DNA from: Streptomyces pilosus
GTDB taxonomy: Bacteria; Actinomycetota; Actinomycetes; Streptomycetales; Streptomycetaceae
Direction of reading: 5' to 3'
Assembly (NCBI RefSeq): GCF_014649835.1
Contig: NZ_BMTU01000012.1
Span: 1-64,000, forward strand
DNA: 64,000 bases
The translations under genes and the position numbers were made by a program. The notes under the pieces are model-generated. The model did no database searches, was not told the origin of the DNA, and worked only from the letters and a program-made list of their open reading frames with translations. Positions within the stretch are counted from its first letter, which is position 1, and each line of letters begins with the position of its first letter. Below are positions 35,592 to 45,899 of the stretch, piece by piece.

Positions 35592-36518
35592 TCACCCGGG
35601 CGGGCCGACACTGCTGCCGACTCCGCCGCCGGTGACCCCGTCGGTGACCGGGCGGATGCCCCGGGTGATGCGGTCCATGTCGGCCAGGGGCGGGCCGTCC
35701 TCCCCCGCGTCGAAGACGTACCGGACGAGGACCGGTGACTCGGTGCCGACGCTGGAGGGGAACACCATCGACTGCACGTAGCCGCCGGGGCCCTCGGCGG
35801 TGGTGACGCGCCAGCGCACCAGGTATCCGGCGCGGCCCGCCACCGCGACCGGGCCGGACTTCACGACCTCGTGGGACTCGAGGCCCCCGTAGGGGCGTTG
35901 GCCGAGGCTGTCCTCGTCGAAGGCGGCGTCGGCCGCGTCGGAGATGTCGTCCTTGGCGAGCGCCTCGGGCGAGACCGTGTCCCGGGCGGTGACGGTGCGG
36001 GAGACGACGAGGCCGTGACGGCAGACGGAGCCCTCGCCGGGGCAGTCGTAGGTGCCGTCGGTGGTCATGACGACGTCCTCGTCGGCGACGTGCCGGGGCC
36101 TGACCCAGCCGTCGAGGAGGGGGAAGGTGATGCCGTTGAGTTCGTCCTCGACCACGTCCGGATCCTCTGCGGACGGTTCCGGCGCGGACGGTTCCGGCGC
36201 GGACGGTGACGGAGCGGGCGGGCCGGTCGGGGCGGTGGTGCCGGTGGTCGGGCCGGTGCGCGTCTCCGGGGCGCCGTCGTCGCCGCCGAGGACCACCGCG
36301 CCGGTGACGATCGCGGCGACGAGCACGGCCGCCGCGGTGGTGAGGGCGACCGCCTTGGCCCGGCCGGAACCGCCCGTGCCGCCCGCGGTCGGGACGGGCG
36401 GCGCGGACGGAGCCCCCGGCGCGCGCCGGTGCTCGGTCCAGGCCGTGCCGTCCCACCAGCGCTCCAGGTGCGGGGCGTGCGGGTCGCGGTACCAGCCGGG
36501 CGGCGGCGTCATGCTCAT
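35592..36518 (-). CDS. DUF2510 membrane protein
   Basis: This 308-residue protein has an N-terminal DUF2510 motif (PPGWYRDPHAPHLERWWDG, about 4-22). A Pro-rich linker, one transmembrane helix (VALTTAAAVLVAAIVTGAVVL, about 57-77) and a Pro/Ser/Glu-rich stretch with SAPEP repeats follow. The extracellular domain has FPLLDGWVRPRH and a cysteine pair (YDCPGEG, VCRHG). DUF2510 is a short Trp-rich cytoplasmic motif of unknown ligand. It is convergent with the PLP enzyme (4-base gap). Confidence 0.85.
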   Translation of the reverse strand: MSMTPPPGWYRDPHAPHLERWWDGTAWTEHRRAPGAPSAPPVPTAGGTGGSGRAKAVALTTAAAVLVAAIVTGAVVLGGDDGAPETRTGPTTGTTAPTGPPAPSPSAPEPSAPEPSAEDPDVVEDELNGITFPLLDGWVRPRHVADEDVVMTTDGTYDCPGEGSVCRHGLVVSRTVTARDTVSPEALAKDDISDAADAAFDEDSLGQRPYGGLESHEVVKSGPVAVAGRAGYLVRWRVTTAEGPGGYVQSMVFPSSVGTESPVLVRYVFDAGEDGPPLADMDRITRGIRPVTDGVTGGGVGSSVGPPG

Positions 36519-36539
36519 CCCGGCACTGTAGGACGCCCG

Positions 36540-37322
36540 CTAGAGGGGCGTGACGTACGCCCCCGAGATCCCGCCGTCCACGAGGAAGTCGGTGGCGTTG
36601 ACGAAGGAGGAGTCGTCGCTGGCCAGGAAGGCGACGGCGGCGGCGATCTCCTCGGCCTCGGCGAACCGGCCGAGCGGGATGTGCACCAGGCGGCGGGCGG
36701 CGCGCTCGGGGTCCTTGGCGAACAGCTCGCGCAGCAGCGGGGTGTTGACCGGGCCGGGGCACAGGGCGTTGACGCGGATGCCCTCGCGGGCGAACTGCAC
36801 GCCGAGTTCGCGGGACATGGCGAGGACGCCGCCCTTGGAGGCGGTGTACGAGATCTGACTGGTGGCCGCCCCCATCCGGGCCACGAAGGAGGCGGTGTTG
36901 ATGATGGAGCCCCTGCCCTGGCGCCGCATGTAGGGCAGGGCGGCCTTGCAGCACAGGTAGACGGAGGTGAGGTTGACCTCCTGGACGCGCTTCCAGGCGT
37001 CGAGGCGGGTCTCCAGGATGGAGTCGTCGTCGGGCGGGGAGATGCCGGCGTTGTTGAAGGCGACGTCGACGCTGCCGTACGTGTCGTACGCGGTCAGGAA
37101 GAGCGCCTCGACCTGCTCGGGCTCGGTGACGTCGACCTTGACGAAGGTGCCGCCGGTCTCCTCGGCGGCGGCCTTGCCCCGGGCGTCGTCCACGTCGCCG
37201 CAGACGACGTGGGCGCCCTCGGAGGCGAGCCGGCGGGCCGCGGCGAGGCCGATGCCGCTGCCGGCTCCGGTGACGACGGCGGTGCGGCCGACCAGTCGGC
37301 GGCAGATGGTGTCTTCGCTCAT
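36540..37322 (-). CDS. Short-chain dehydrogenase/reductase
   Basis: This 260-residue classical SDR has the cofactor motif TGAGSGIG (18-25), NNAG (91-94) and a catalytic S146, Y160, K164 (SYTASK). D43-like acidity after beta-2 (VCGDVDD) favours NAD(H). It is the last gene of the glnA4 operon, six bases after the aldehyde dehydrogenase. It may act on an aldehyde or hydroxy intermediate of ethanolamine or polyamine breakdown, but the true substrate is unknown. Confidence 0.92.
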   Translation of the reverse strand: MSEDTICRRLVGRTAVVTGAGSGIGLAAARRLASEGAHVVCGDVDDARGKAAAEETGGTFVKVDVTEPEQVEALFLTAYDTYGSVDVAFNNAGISPPDDDSILETRLDAWKRVQEVNLTSVYLCCKAALPYMRRQGRGSIINTASFVARMGAATSQISYTASKGGVLAMSRELGVQFAREGIRVNALCPGPVNTPLLRELFAKDPERAARRLVHIPLGRFAEAEEIAAAVAFLASDDSSFVNATDFLVDGGISGAYVTPL

Positions 37323-37328
37323 GTGCGC

Positions 37329-38714
37329 TCAGGCCTCCGTGCTGATGAAGACGTTCTTGGTCTCGGTGAAGGCGGCCAGCGCGTCCGGGCCGAGCTCGCG
37401 CCCGAGACCGGACTGCTTGAACCCGCCGAAGGGCGTCCAGTAGCGGACGCTGGAGTGGGAGTTGACGGACAGGTTGCCGGCCCGGACGGCCCGGGAGACG
37501 CGCAGGGCGCGGCCGACGTCACGGGTCCACAGGGAGCCGGAGAGGCCGTACTCGGTGGCGTTGGCCAGGCGTACGGCGTCGGCCTCGTCGTCGAAGGGGA
37601 GGACGACGGCGACGGGGCCGAAGACCTCCTCGACGGCGACGCGGGCGCGGGGGTCGACGCCGGTGAGGACGGTCGGCGGGAACCAGTGGCCGGGGCCCTC
37701 GGGGGCCTTGCCGCGGATGCCGTCGAGGGCGTCGGTGCCGTAGGAGCGGACCCGGTCCAGCTGGGCGCGGGAGATCAGCGGCCCCATGTCCACGCTCTCG
37801 TCGGCCGGGTCGCCCACCCGGACCGCCTCGATCGCGGGGGCGAGCAGGTCCAGGAACCGGTCGTGGACGGAGCGCTCGACGAGGATGCGGCTGCGGGCGC
37901 AGCAGTCCTGTCCCGCGTTGTCGAGGAAGGACATGGGGGTGGCGGCCGCGGCGGCCTCCAGGTCGGCGTCGGCGAAGACGATGTTGGGGCTCTTGCCGCC
38001 GAGTTCGAGGGTGAGGCGCTTGAGGCGGTCGGCGCTCCTGGCCCATACCTGTTTGCCGACGGCCGTCGACCCGGTGAACACGATCTTGGCGACGCCGGGG
38101 TGTTCGACGAGGGCATTCCCCGCGACCGGCCCGTGTCCGGGGAGCACCTGGAACACGTCCTCGGGCAGGCCCGCCGTCAGGGCGAGTTCGGCCAGGCGCA
38201 GGGCGGTGAGGGGGGTGGTCTCGGCGGGTTTGAGGAGCACCGCGTTGCCGGCGGCGAGGGCGGGGGCGGTGCCCCAGGCCGCGATGGGCATCGGGAAGTT
38301 CCAGGGGGCGATCACACCGACGACGCCGAGGGGTTCGAGGAAGGTGACGTCGACGCCGCCCGGGACGGGGATCTGGCGGCCGGTCAGGCGTTCCACTCCC
38401 CCGGCCGCGTAGTCGAGCAGGTCGCGGACGTTGCCGGCCTCCCAGCGGGCGTTGCCGAGGGTGTGGCCTGCCTCGCGGACCTCCAGCCGGGCCAGTTCCT
38501 CGACGTGTGCGTCGACCGTGGCGGCGAACCGGCGCAGCAGCCGGGCCCGGTCACCGGGTGCGAGGGCGGCCCAGGCGGTCTGCGCGCGGGCGGCGCGTAC
38601 CACGGCGGCGTCGACGTCGGCCGCCGTGGCGGCGGGGACGGTGGCGACGACCTCCTCGGTGGCGGGGTTGCGGACCTGGAGCTCGGTGGGCTGGTCGGAC
38701 ACGGAGGGCCTCAC
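37329..38714 (-). CDS. Aldehyde dehydrogenase
   Basis: This 461-residue NAD(P)-dependent aldehyde dehydrogenase has the oxyanion Asn region VIAPWNFP, the general base E237 in LELGGKSP and the catalytic C271 in NAGQDCC. VFGPVAVVLPF and PFGGFKQSGLGRELG complete the family set. In the glnA4 setting it would oxidise a gamma-glutamylated aldehyde such as gamma-glutamyl-acetaldehyde. The start is GTG, overlapping the glnA4 stop by four bases (GTGA), so translation is coupled. The downstream SDR follows after six bases. Confidence 0.93.
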   Translation of the reverse strand: MRPSVSDQPTELQVRNPATEEVVATVPAATAADVDAAVVRAARAQTAWAALAPGDRARLLRRFAATVDAHVEELARLEVREAGHTLGNARWEAGNVRDLLDYAAGGVERLTGRQIPVPGGVDVTFLEPLGVVGVIAPWNFPMPIAAWGTAPALAAGNAVLLKPAETTPLTALRLAELALTAGLPEDVFQVLPGHGPVAGNALVEHPGVAKIVFTGSTAVGKQVWARSADRLKRLTLELGGKSPNIVFADADLEAAAAATPMSFLDNAGQDCCARSRILVERSVHDRFLDLLAPAIEAVRVGDPADESVDMGPLISRAQLDRVRSYGTDALDGIRGKAPEGPGHWFPPTVLTGVDPRARVAVEEVFGPVAVVLPFDDEADAVRLANATEYGLSGSLWTRDVGRALRVSRAVRAGNLSVNSHSSVRYWTPFGGFKQSGLGRELGPDALAAFTETKNVFISTEA

Positions 38715-40081
38715 ATGCGTTCGAAGGAGCGGCGCAGCTCCCAGTCGGTGACCGCGGCGTCGAAGGCGTCAGTCTCGACGCGCGCCATGTTGCGGTAGTG
38801 CGCGACGACCTCCTCGCCGAAGGCCGCCTTCGCGATCGCGCTGGTCTCCCACAGTTCGGCGGCCTCGCGCAGGGTGGTGGGGACGTGCTCGTAGTCGGCC
38901 GCGTAGGCGTTCCCGGCGCAGGGTTCGGGCAGTTCCAGCTTCTGTTCGACGCCGTACAGGCCGGCGGCGACCATGCCGGCCACGGCGAGGTACGGGTTGA
39001 CGTCGCCGCCGGGCAGCCGGTTCTCGAAGCGCAGGGAGCGGCCGTGGCCGACCACGCGCAGGGCGCAGGTGCGGTTGTCGCGGCCCCAGGCGACGGCCGT
39101 CGGGGCGAAGGAGCCTGGCTGGAAGCGCTTGTAGGAGTTGATGTGCGGGGCGTAGAGCAGGGAGAACTCGCGGAGCGCGGCGAGCTGTCCGGCCAGGAAG
39201 TGGCGCATCACCGCGGACATGGAGTCCGGTTCCCCGGCGGAGCCCGGCATGGCGCTGTCGCCCGCGGCGTCGGCGAGGGAGAGGTGGATGTGGCAGGAGT
39301 TGCCCTCGCGTTCGTCGTACTTGGCCATGAAGGTGAGGGAGACGCCCTCCTGGGCGGCGATCTCCTTGGCCCCGGTCTTGTAGACGGCGTGCTGGTCGCA
39401 GGTGACCAGGGCCTCGTCGTAGCGGAAGGCGATCTCGTGCTGGCCGGGGTTGCACTCGCCCTTGGCGGACTCGACGGTGAGCCCGGCGGCGGCCATCTCG
39501 TTGCGGATGCGGCGCAGCAGGGGCTCGACGCGGCCGGTGCCGAGCACCGAGTAGTCGACGTTGTACTGGTTGGCGGGGGTCAGTCCGCGGTAGCCGGCGT
39601 CCCAGGCCTGTTCGTAGGTGTTCCTGAAGACGATGAACTCCAGCTCGGTGCCGACCTGGGCGGTGAGGCCGAGGGCGGCGAGGCGGTCCAGCTGGCGGCG
39701 CAGTATCTGCCGGGGAGCGGCGACGACCGGGGAGCCGTCGGCCCAGGCGAGGTCGGCGACGACCAGGGCGGTGCCCTCGTTCCAGGGCACCCGGCGCAGG
39801 GTGTCGAGGTCGGGGAACATCGCGAAGTCGCCGTAGCCGGTCTCCCAGGAGGACATGGCGTAGCCGTCGACGGTGTTCATCTCGGCGTCGACGGCGAGCA
39901 GGTAGTTGCAGCCCTCGGTGCCGTGCCGGAGCACCTCGTCGAGGAAGAAGCGCGCGGCGAAGCGCTTGCCCTGGAGCCGTCCCTGCATGTCGGGGAAGGC
40001 CAGGACGACGGTGTCGATCCCACCGGCGGCGACGAGGGTGCGCAGCTCCTCGACGGCGAGCGGGGGTGTGCGGTCTGCCAC
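38711..40081 (-). CDS. glnA4: Glutamine-synthetase-like gamma-glutamyl-ligase (GlnA4 type)
   Basis: This 456-residue protein belongs to the glutamine synthetase superfamily. Metal and substrate motifs are intact: GTELEFIVF, ESAKGECNPGQHEIAF, NSCHIHLSL, NSYKRFQPGSFAPT, RFENRLPGGDVNPYLA. It is shorter and more divergent than GlnA, with no adenylylation NLY motif. In S. coelicolor the gene in this context, GlnA4 (SCO1613), was shown to make gamma-glutamylethanolamide. The aldehyde dehydrogenase, permease and hydrolase nearby fit the same route. The GTG start has GAGGAGG six bases upstream. It is divergent from the regulator gene. Confidence 0.85.
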   Translation of the reverse strand: MADRTPPLAVEELRTLVAAGGIDTVVLAFPDMQGRLQGKRFAARFFLDEVLRHGTEGCNYLLAVDAEMNTVDGYAMSSWETGYGDFAMFPDLDTLRRVPWNEGTALVVADLAWADGSPVVAAPRQILRRQLDRLAALGLTAQVGTELEFIVFRNTYEQAWDAGYRGLTPANQYNVDYSVLGTGRVEPLLRRIRNEMAAAGLTVESAKGECNPGQHEIAFRYDEALVTCDQHAVYKTGAKEIAAQEGVSLTFMAKYDEREGNSCHIHLSLADAAGDSAMPGSAGEPDSMSAVMRHFLAGQLAALREFSLLYAPHINSYKRFQPGSFAPTAVAWGRDNRTCALRVVGHGRSLRFENRLPGGDVNPYLAVAGMVAAGLYGVEQKLELPEPCAGNAYAADYEHVPTTLREAAELWETSAIAKAAFGEEVVAHYRNMARVETDAFDAAVTDWELRRSFERM

Positions 40082-40122
40082 GGAGGGCCTCCTCGGGCTT
40101 CTGCGGTCGAGCCGGGAGCCAT

Positions 40123-40148
40123 AAGGTATTGCTGGGGACCATTGCTTG
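40123..40148 (+). promoter_or_regulatory. Operator-like motif, copy 1 (glnA4/regulator intergenic)
   Basis: A 26-base block starting AAGGTAT and ending CCATTGCTTG lies in the 85-base gap between glnA4 and the FadR-type regulator. It shares 20 of 26 positions with the block at 40993. The common part is AAGGTAT, then CTG, then CCATTGC-TG. It is the likely binding site of the regulator. Confidence 0.55.
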
Positions 40149-40166
40149 GGAAGGGGGCACGGCGAG

Positions 40167-40901
40167 ATGCCGGACGATGCGGTCGGCGCGGTCGGGGACC
40201 GGTTGGCGCCGGTGCTGCGGCAGGTCCGCGCGGGCAACGGCTTCGAGGAGGCGCTGGAGCAGATCCTCCAGGTGGTGCGGCTGGGCCTGGTGCCAGGCGG
40301 GGAGCGGCTGCCGGCCGAGCGGGAGCTGGCGGAGCGGCTGGGCATCAGCCGGGTGACGCTGCGCGAGGTGCTGAAGGTGCTCCAGGACCAGGGGCTGGTG
40401 GAGTCGCGGCGCGGCCGGTACGGCGGCACGTTCGTGCTGCCCCGTCCCACGGACACGGGCGAGGAGGAGCTGCGCCGGCGGATCGCCGGGGTGGACATCG
40501 AGGACGTGCTGCGCTTCCGGGAGGTGCTGGAGGTGGGCGCGGCGGGCCTGTGCGCGGCGCACGGGCTGACGGACCGGCAGGCGGAGCGGCTGCGCGGGGC
40601 GCTGACCGGCACGCGGGAGGCGCCGCTGGCCGGTTACCGGCGCCTCGACACGCTGTTCCACCTCACGCTGGCGGAGCTGTGCGGCTCGCCGACGCTGACC
40701 GCGCAGTACGCGGCCGTGCGGGCCACGGTGAACGACCTGCTGGACTGCATCCCGCTGCTGGTGCGCAACCTGGAGCACTCCCAGCGGCAGCACGTGGCGC
40801 TGGTCGAGGCGGTGCTGGAGGCGGACGCGGACGCGGCGCGGGAGGTGATGCGCGAGCACTGCGCGGGGACGGCGGCGCTGCTGCGCGGGTTCCTGGCGTG
40901 A
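40167..40901 (+). CDS. FadR/GntR (FCD) family transcriptional regulator
   Basis: This 244-residue protein has a GntR winged helix (about 30-95: LPAERELAERLGISRVTLREVLKVLQ is the HTH, core ELAERLGISRVTLREVL) and an FCD effector domain (about 105-240; ... VLRFREVLEVGAAGL, FHLTLAELCGS, HVALVEAVLEADADAAREVM). The FCD histidine/aspartate pattern binds a metal and carboxylate ligand in relatives. It lies between the divergent glnA4 operon and the permease gene downstream, and probably represses both. ATG 40167 lies after AAGGGGGC. Confidence 0.88.
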   Translation: MPDDAVGAVGDRLAPVLRQVRAGNGFEEALEQILQVVRLGLVPGGERLPAERELAERLGISRVTLREVLKVLQDQGLVESRRGRYGGTFVLPRPTDTGEEELRRRIAGVDIEDVLRFREVLEVGAAGLCAAHGLTDRQAERLRGALTGTREAPLAGYRRLDTLFHLTLAELCGSPTLTAQYAAVRATVNDLLDCIPLLVRNLEHSQRQHVALVEAVLEADADAAREVMREHCAGTAALLRGFLA

Positions 40902-40992
40902 GGGCGCCGCCCTCGCGTGGGGGGGGTTCACCCCGGCTTGACGCAAGGGGGTTGCGCTGCCGGTGGTCACGCCGCGAAGGTATGGGCCCACA

Positions 40993-41018
40993 AAGGTATG
41001 ACTGTGCTCCATTGCCTG
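40993..41018 (+). promoter_or_regulatory. Operator-like motif, copy 2 (permease promoter)
   Basis: A second copy of the 26-base block (AAGGTAT, CTG, then CCATTGCCTG) sits 34 bases before the chosen permease GTG. A further AAGGTATG half copy lies at 40977-40984. An ATG at 40998 falls inside this motif, which is one reason to reject it as the start codon. Confidence 0.55.
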
Positions 41019-41051
41019 CCTTCCTCGCCCTCGCCCCTGGGGAGCCGCCCC

Positions 41052-42512
<1,461 letters not shown>

Positions 42513-42517
42513 CCCGC

Positions 42518-43204
42518 ATGGCGGCCGGACCACTCATCGGCATCAGCACGTACGCGGAGTCCGGTGTGCGCTGGGGGGTGTGGCGGCTCGACGCCGTGCT
42601 GCTGCCGGCCGGCTACCCGCGGCTGGTGCAGCGGGCGGGCGGACTGGCCGTGATGCTCCCGCCGGACGCGCCGGAGCGGGCGGCGGACACCGTGGCGCGG
42701 CTCGACGGCCTGGTCGTCGCGGGCGGCCCGGACGTGGAGACCGTGCGCTACGGCGCCGAGCCCGACCCGCGCACCGGGCCGCCCGCCCGGGTGCGGGACG
42801 CGTGGGAGCTGGCCCTGATCGGCGCCGCGCTGGAGCGGGGCATCCCGCTGCTGGGCATCTGCCGGGGCATGCAACTGCTGAACGTCGCCCTCGGCGGGAC
42901 GCTCGTCCAGCACGTCGAGGGCCATGCGGAGGTCCCGGGCGCCTTCGGCAGCCATCCGGTCAAGCCGGTCCCGGGCACGCGCTACGCCGCCGCCGTCCCG
43001 GAGCGGGCCGACGTACCGGCCTTCCACCACCAGGCGGTCGACCGCCTGGGCAGGGGTCTGATCCCCTCCGCCTACGCGGAGGACGGCACGGTCGAGGCCG
43101 TCGAACTGCCCACCGGGCCCTGGACCGTGGGCGTCCAATGGCACCCCGAGATGGCCGAGGACCTCCGCGTCGTGCGCGCCCTGGTCACCGCGGCGAGGCG
43201 GTGA
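42518..43204 (+). CDS. Class I glutamine-amidotransferase-like (peptidase C26) hydrolase
   Basis: This 228-residue protein has a peptidase C26/PuuD-like fold: GISTYAESGVRWGVW, GLVVAGGPDVE, nucleophile Cys in LLGICRGMQLLNVALGG, and the His-Glu pair in VGVQWHPEMAED. PuuD hydrolyses gamma-glutamyl-GABA; here the same chemistry would release glutamate from a gamma-glutamylated carboxylate made by the GlnA4 and dehydrogenase steps. ATG 42518 lies eight bases after GAGGAAAGG. A GTG at 42509 overlaps the permease stop and is the alternative. Confidence 0.9.
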   Translation: MAAGPLIGISTYAESGVRWGVWRLDAVLLPAGYPRLVQRAGGLAVMLPPDAPERAADTVARLDGLVVAGGPDVETVRYGAEPDPRTGPPARVRDAWELALIGAALERGIPLLGICRGMQLLNVALGGTLVQHVEGHAEVPGAFGSHPVKPVPGTRYAAAVPERADVPAFHHQAVDRLGRGLIPSAYAEDGTVEAVELPTGPWTVGVQWHPEMAEDLRVVRALVTAARR

Positions 43205-43217
43205 GGCGGGCCGCGCC

Positions 43218-44153
43218 TCACCCCCGCGTCAGCGACAGCAGGTCCCGGGCCGGTCCGGCGGGCAGGTGCCCCGCCCGCCACACCGCGCGCAGGTCGCGGG
43301 CCAGCGCCGCCCCGTCCACGGGGATGCGCACCAGCCGCCGCATCGCCAGCTCCTCCCCCACCGCCAGTTCGCTCAGCACCGCGGGCCCCGCCCCGGCCAC
43401 CACCGCCGCCTTCACCGCGGTCGTCGAGGACACCTCGATCAACGGCCGGGCCAGTCCGCCCAGTGCCGCGTCCAGCACCTGCCGTGTCCCCGACCCCTCC
43501 TCCCGCAGGATCAGAGGGGTCGCCGCCAGTTCCTCCGCCGCCAGCGGCCGCCGCCGGCGCGCCCAGGCGTGGGACGGCGCGGTGACCACGATCAGCCGGT
43601 CGTGCGCGATCACCGCCGAGTCCAGCCCCGCGGGCACCGTCAGCCCTTCCACGAACCCGACGTCCGCCTCCCCGGACACCAGCCGCTCGGCGACCGCGGC
43701 CGAGTTCCCGGCGAGCAGGGACACCGCCGTGTCCGGGCGCTCCGCGCGCAGCGCGAGCAGCCATCCCGGCAGCAGGTACTCGGCGATCGTCATGCTCGCC
43801 GCCACCCGCAGCCGTGAGTCCCGGCGATCCCGCAGCGCCTGCGCGCCCGCGTCGAACGCCTCCGCCGCCTCGACGATCCGCCGGGCCCAGTCGGTGACCA
43901 GCGCGCCCGCGCCGGTCAGCCGTGACCCCCGGGGCGAGCGGTCGACCAGGGCCACCCCGAGCTGCCGTTCCATCGACCGGACCCGGCTGCTCGCCGCGGG
44001 CTGGGTGATGCCCAGCTCCCGCGCGGCGCCGCCCAGGCTTCCCAGCCGGGCCACCGCCAGCAGCAGTTCGAGCCCTCCGAGGTCCGGTACCCGGTGGGCC
44101 AGGGACCCTGCGGTCCTGTGTCGGTCGTCGGTGTCGTCGTGCGTGCCGCTCAT
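43218..44153 (-). CDS. LysR-family transcriptional regulator
   Basis: This 311-residue protein has an N-terminal LysR HTH (about 20-85: LELLLAVARLGSLGGAARELGITQPAASSRVRSME, core GSLGGAARELGITQPAAS) and a periplasmic-binding-like effector domain (about 110-305; EADVGFVEGLTVPAGLDS, RLIVVTAPSHAWARR). It is the last gene of a three-gene minus-strand operon (XRE-cupin, metal receptor, LysR), nine bases after the receptor. That is unusual for LysR, which normally diverges from its target. The effector is unknown. Confidence 0.92.
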   Translation of the reverse strand: MSGTHDDTDDRHRTAGSLAHRVPDLGGLELLLAVARLGSLGGAARELGITQPAASSRVRSMERQLGVALVDRSPRGSRLTGAGALVTDWARRIVEAAEAFDAGAQALRDRRDSRLRVAASMTIAEYLLPGWLLALRAERPDTAVSLLAGNSAAVAERLVSGEADVGFVEGLTVPAGLDSAVIAHDRLIVVTAPSHAWARRRRPLAAEELAATPLILREEGSGTRQVLDAALGGLARPLIEVSSTTAVKAAVVAGAGPAVLSELAVGEELAMRRLVRIPVDGAALARDLRAVWRAGHLPAGPARDLLSLTRG

Positions 44154-44162
44154 AAGACCAGC

Positions 44163-44894
44163 TTATGGGGTGCGCGCCGCCTGCAGAGCCTGGGCCAGCA
44201 CGGCCGGCGCCTCGGCCAGCGACGGCCCGTACCAGGTGAGGTGCCGGCCGCCGACCAGCGCGCAGGGCAGTCCGGGGAAGGCCTCGGGACCGTCGTCGGC
44301 GGTGAAGCGGTACGGCTCGTCGGGGAGCACGACGAGGTCCGGCCGTGCGGCGCGCAGTTCGTCGAGCGGGATGCGCGGATAGCGCTCGGGGTGGCCGGCG
44401 TGGAGGTGACGGACGCCCAGCCGGGCGAGCAGGTCGCCGGCGAAGGTGTCCCGGCCCAGCACCATCCAGGGGCGCCGCCAGACCGGCACGACGGCCGTCA
44501 GGGGCGCGCGGGGCGGGGGCACGGCGTCCCAGGCGGTCTCGGCCTCGTCCAGCCACCGGGGCCGTGCCGTCACCCCGCAGGCGGTGAGCACCCGGTCCAG
44601 CTCGCCGAAGGCCCCCGGCAGCGTCCGCACCTCCGTCACCAGCACATGGAGGCCGGCCGCCCGCAGGGCCGCGAGGTCCGGCTCGCGGTTCTCCTCCTCG
44701 TTGGCGATCACCAGGTCGGGTGCGAGGGCGGCGATCCGCGCCACCTCCGGGTTCTTCGTGCCCCCGATACGCACCACGTCCAGTCCGGCGGGGTGCGTGC
44801 ACCAGTCGGTGGCGCCGACCAGGGCGCCGGGGGCGGAGCACGCCACCGCCTCGGTGAGCGAGGGGACCAGGGAGACGACCCGGGGACGGTTCAC
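44163..44894 (-). CDS. Helical-backbone metal-receptor (BtuF-like) protein without signal peptide
   Basis: This 243-residue protein has the two-lobe substrate-binding fold of cobalamin and Fe-siderophore receptors: RVVSLVPSLTEAVACS, IGGTKNPEVARIAALAPDLVIA, LLARLGVRHLH and DLVVLPDEPYRF. It has no signal peptide or lipobox, so it is probably cytoplasmic. It may bind a corrinoid, metal or heme-like ligand. The start overlaps the XRE-cupin gene by four bases, so it is cotranslated with it. No permease or ATPase lies beside it. Confidence 0.85.
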   Translation of the reverse strand: MNRPRVVSLVPSLTEAVACSAPGALVGATDWCTHPAGLDVVRIGGTKNPEVARIAALAPDLVIANEEENREPDLAALRAAGLHVLVTEVRTLPGAFGELDRVLTACGVTARPRWLDEAETAWDAVPPPRAPLTAVVPVWRRPWMVLGRDTFAGDLLARLGVRHLHAGHPERYPRIPLDELRAARPDLVVLPDEPYRFTADDGPEAFPGLPCALVGGRHLTWYGPSLAEAPAVLAQALQAARTP

Positions 44895-45460
44895 CGCTGC
44901 GGCTTGTCCCGCAGCGCCTCGATGTCCTCGGCGACCGCGACGACCAGCAGCCGGGTCTCCGCGACGGTGGCCCGCCAGCGGTGCCGGACGCCCCCGGTCA
45001 GGTACAGGGTGTCGCCACGGCCGAGACGGTAGGCACGGCCCTCCGCCTCGATCTCCACGGCGCCGTCGGCCACGTACATCAACTGGTCGTTGCGGTACTG
45101 CAGTTCACGGCCCGCGTCATGGTCGCCGGTGAACTCCGAGGCGTGCATCTGATGGTGACCGCGGACCAGGGAGCGCGCCCGGGGCTCCACCCACGGCACG
45201 GCGCCCTCGGCGCGGACGACGTCCACGCTGCAGGCCGGGTCGGCGGCGGCGAGCAGTTCCACCGCGGTGGTGCGCAGGGCGTCGGCGACCTTCTCCAGGG
45301 AGCTCTGGCTGGGACGGGCCCGCTCGTTCTCGATCTGGCTCAGGAACGGCACCGACAGGCCGCTGCGCTCGGCCACGACGGCGAGGGTGAGCTCCAGCGT
45401 GCGGCGGCGGCGCCGTACGGCCGCGCCCACCCGCAAAGGCTGTTCCTTGTGGTCGCCCAT
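44891..45460 (-). CDS. XRE-family regulator with cupin domain
   Basis: This 189-residue protein has an N-terminal HTH (about 10-65: AVRRRRRTLELTLAVVAERS, GLSVPFLSQIENERARPSQSSL) and a C-terminal cupin_2 sensor (about 105-180; LMYVADGAVEIEAEGRAYRLGRGDTLYL, core ADGAVEIEAEGRAYRLGRGD). Such regulators respond to a small ligand and often control nearby metabolic genes. It heads the operon with the metal receptor and LysR genes. The upstream 439 bases (45461-45899) contain its promoter and, further on, the terminator of the ABC operon; no gene is seen there. Confidence 0.92.
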   Translation of the reverse strand: MGDHKEQPLRVGAAVRRRRRTLELTLAVVAERSGLSVPFLSQIENERARPSQSSLEKVADALRTTAVELLAAADPACSVDVVRAEGAVPWVEPRARSLVRGHHQMHASEFTGDHDAGRELQYRNDQLMYVADGAVEIEAEGRAYRLGRGDTLYLTGGVRHRWRATVAETRLLVVAVAEDIEALRDKPQR

Positions 45461-45792
45461 CGCTCCGGCTCCCTCCTCGCCGATCGTCCCGCACCCCGCG
45501 CGCCACCGTCGCGGCGCACTCCTGCTGTGGAGTTGTCTGCACCCTACGCATGTTCGGCGAAGCGTTTCAGGCGCCTGCCGCGTCGCCGTCCCGCGCGGCC
45601 GGCGCCGACCTCACAGTTCGCGCCAGCCGCCCGGCCGGCCCCTCGGTTCTCCGTGTCCACGAAAAGGGGGTGTTCACGCCATTGTCACCCGCGCCCGGCG
45701 GAAGGTCACCAGGAGGACCCGGAAGGTTCGGGCAGGGCATCACGCTCCGCGGTTGGCCGAATTCCTACCGTGTCGGCGCAGGGTGCGGACAC

Positions 45793-45850
45793 GCCCCGGG
45801 GGCGGGCCGGACCGCGCCGTCGGGCGCGGGTCCGGGCCCGCCCCCGGGGC
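45793..45850 (-). terminator. Large compound hairpin after the betaine ABC operon
   Basis: GCCCCGGGGGCGGGCC (45793-45808) pairs with GGGCCCGCCCCCGGGGC (45834-45850) with one extra G, and the interior holds a second pairing GGACC/GGTCC and GCGCC/GGGCGC. It ends about 50 bases beyond the ABC permease stop and is a strong terminator candidate. Confidence 0.7.
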
Positions 45851-45899
45851 GGCCGGCACGGCGGGCGGCCACGGGAGCGCGCTCCCGTGGTGCGCTCGC

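Noticed and set aside
40998..41051. ATG 40998 as permease start
   Set aside because: It falls inside the operator-like motif shared with the glnA4 promoter, and GTG 41052 has a better ribosome-binding site.
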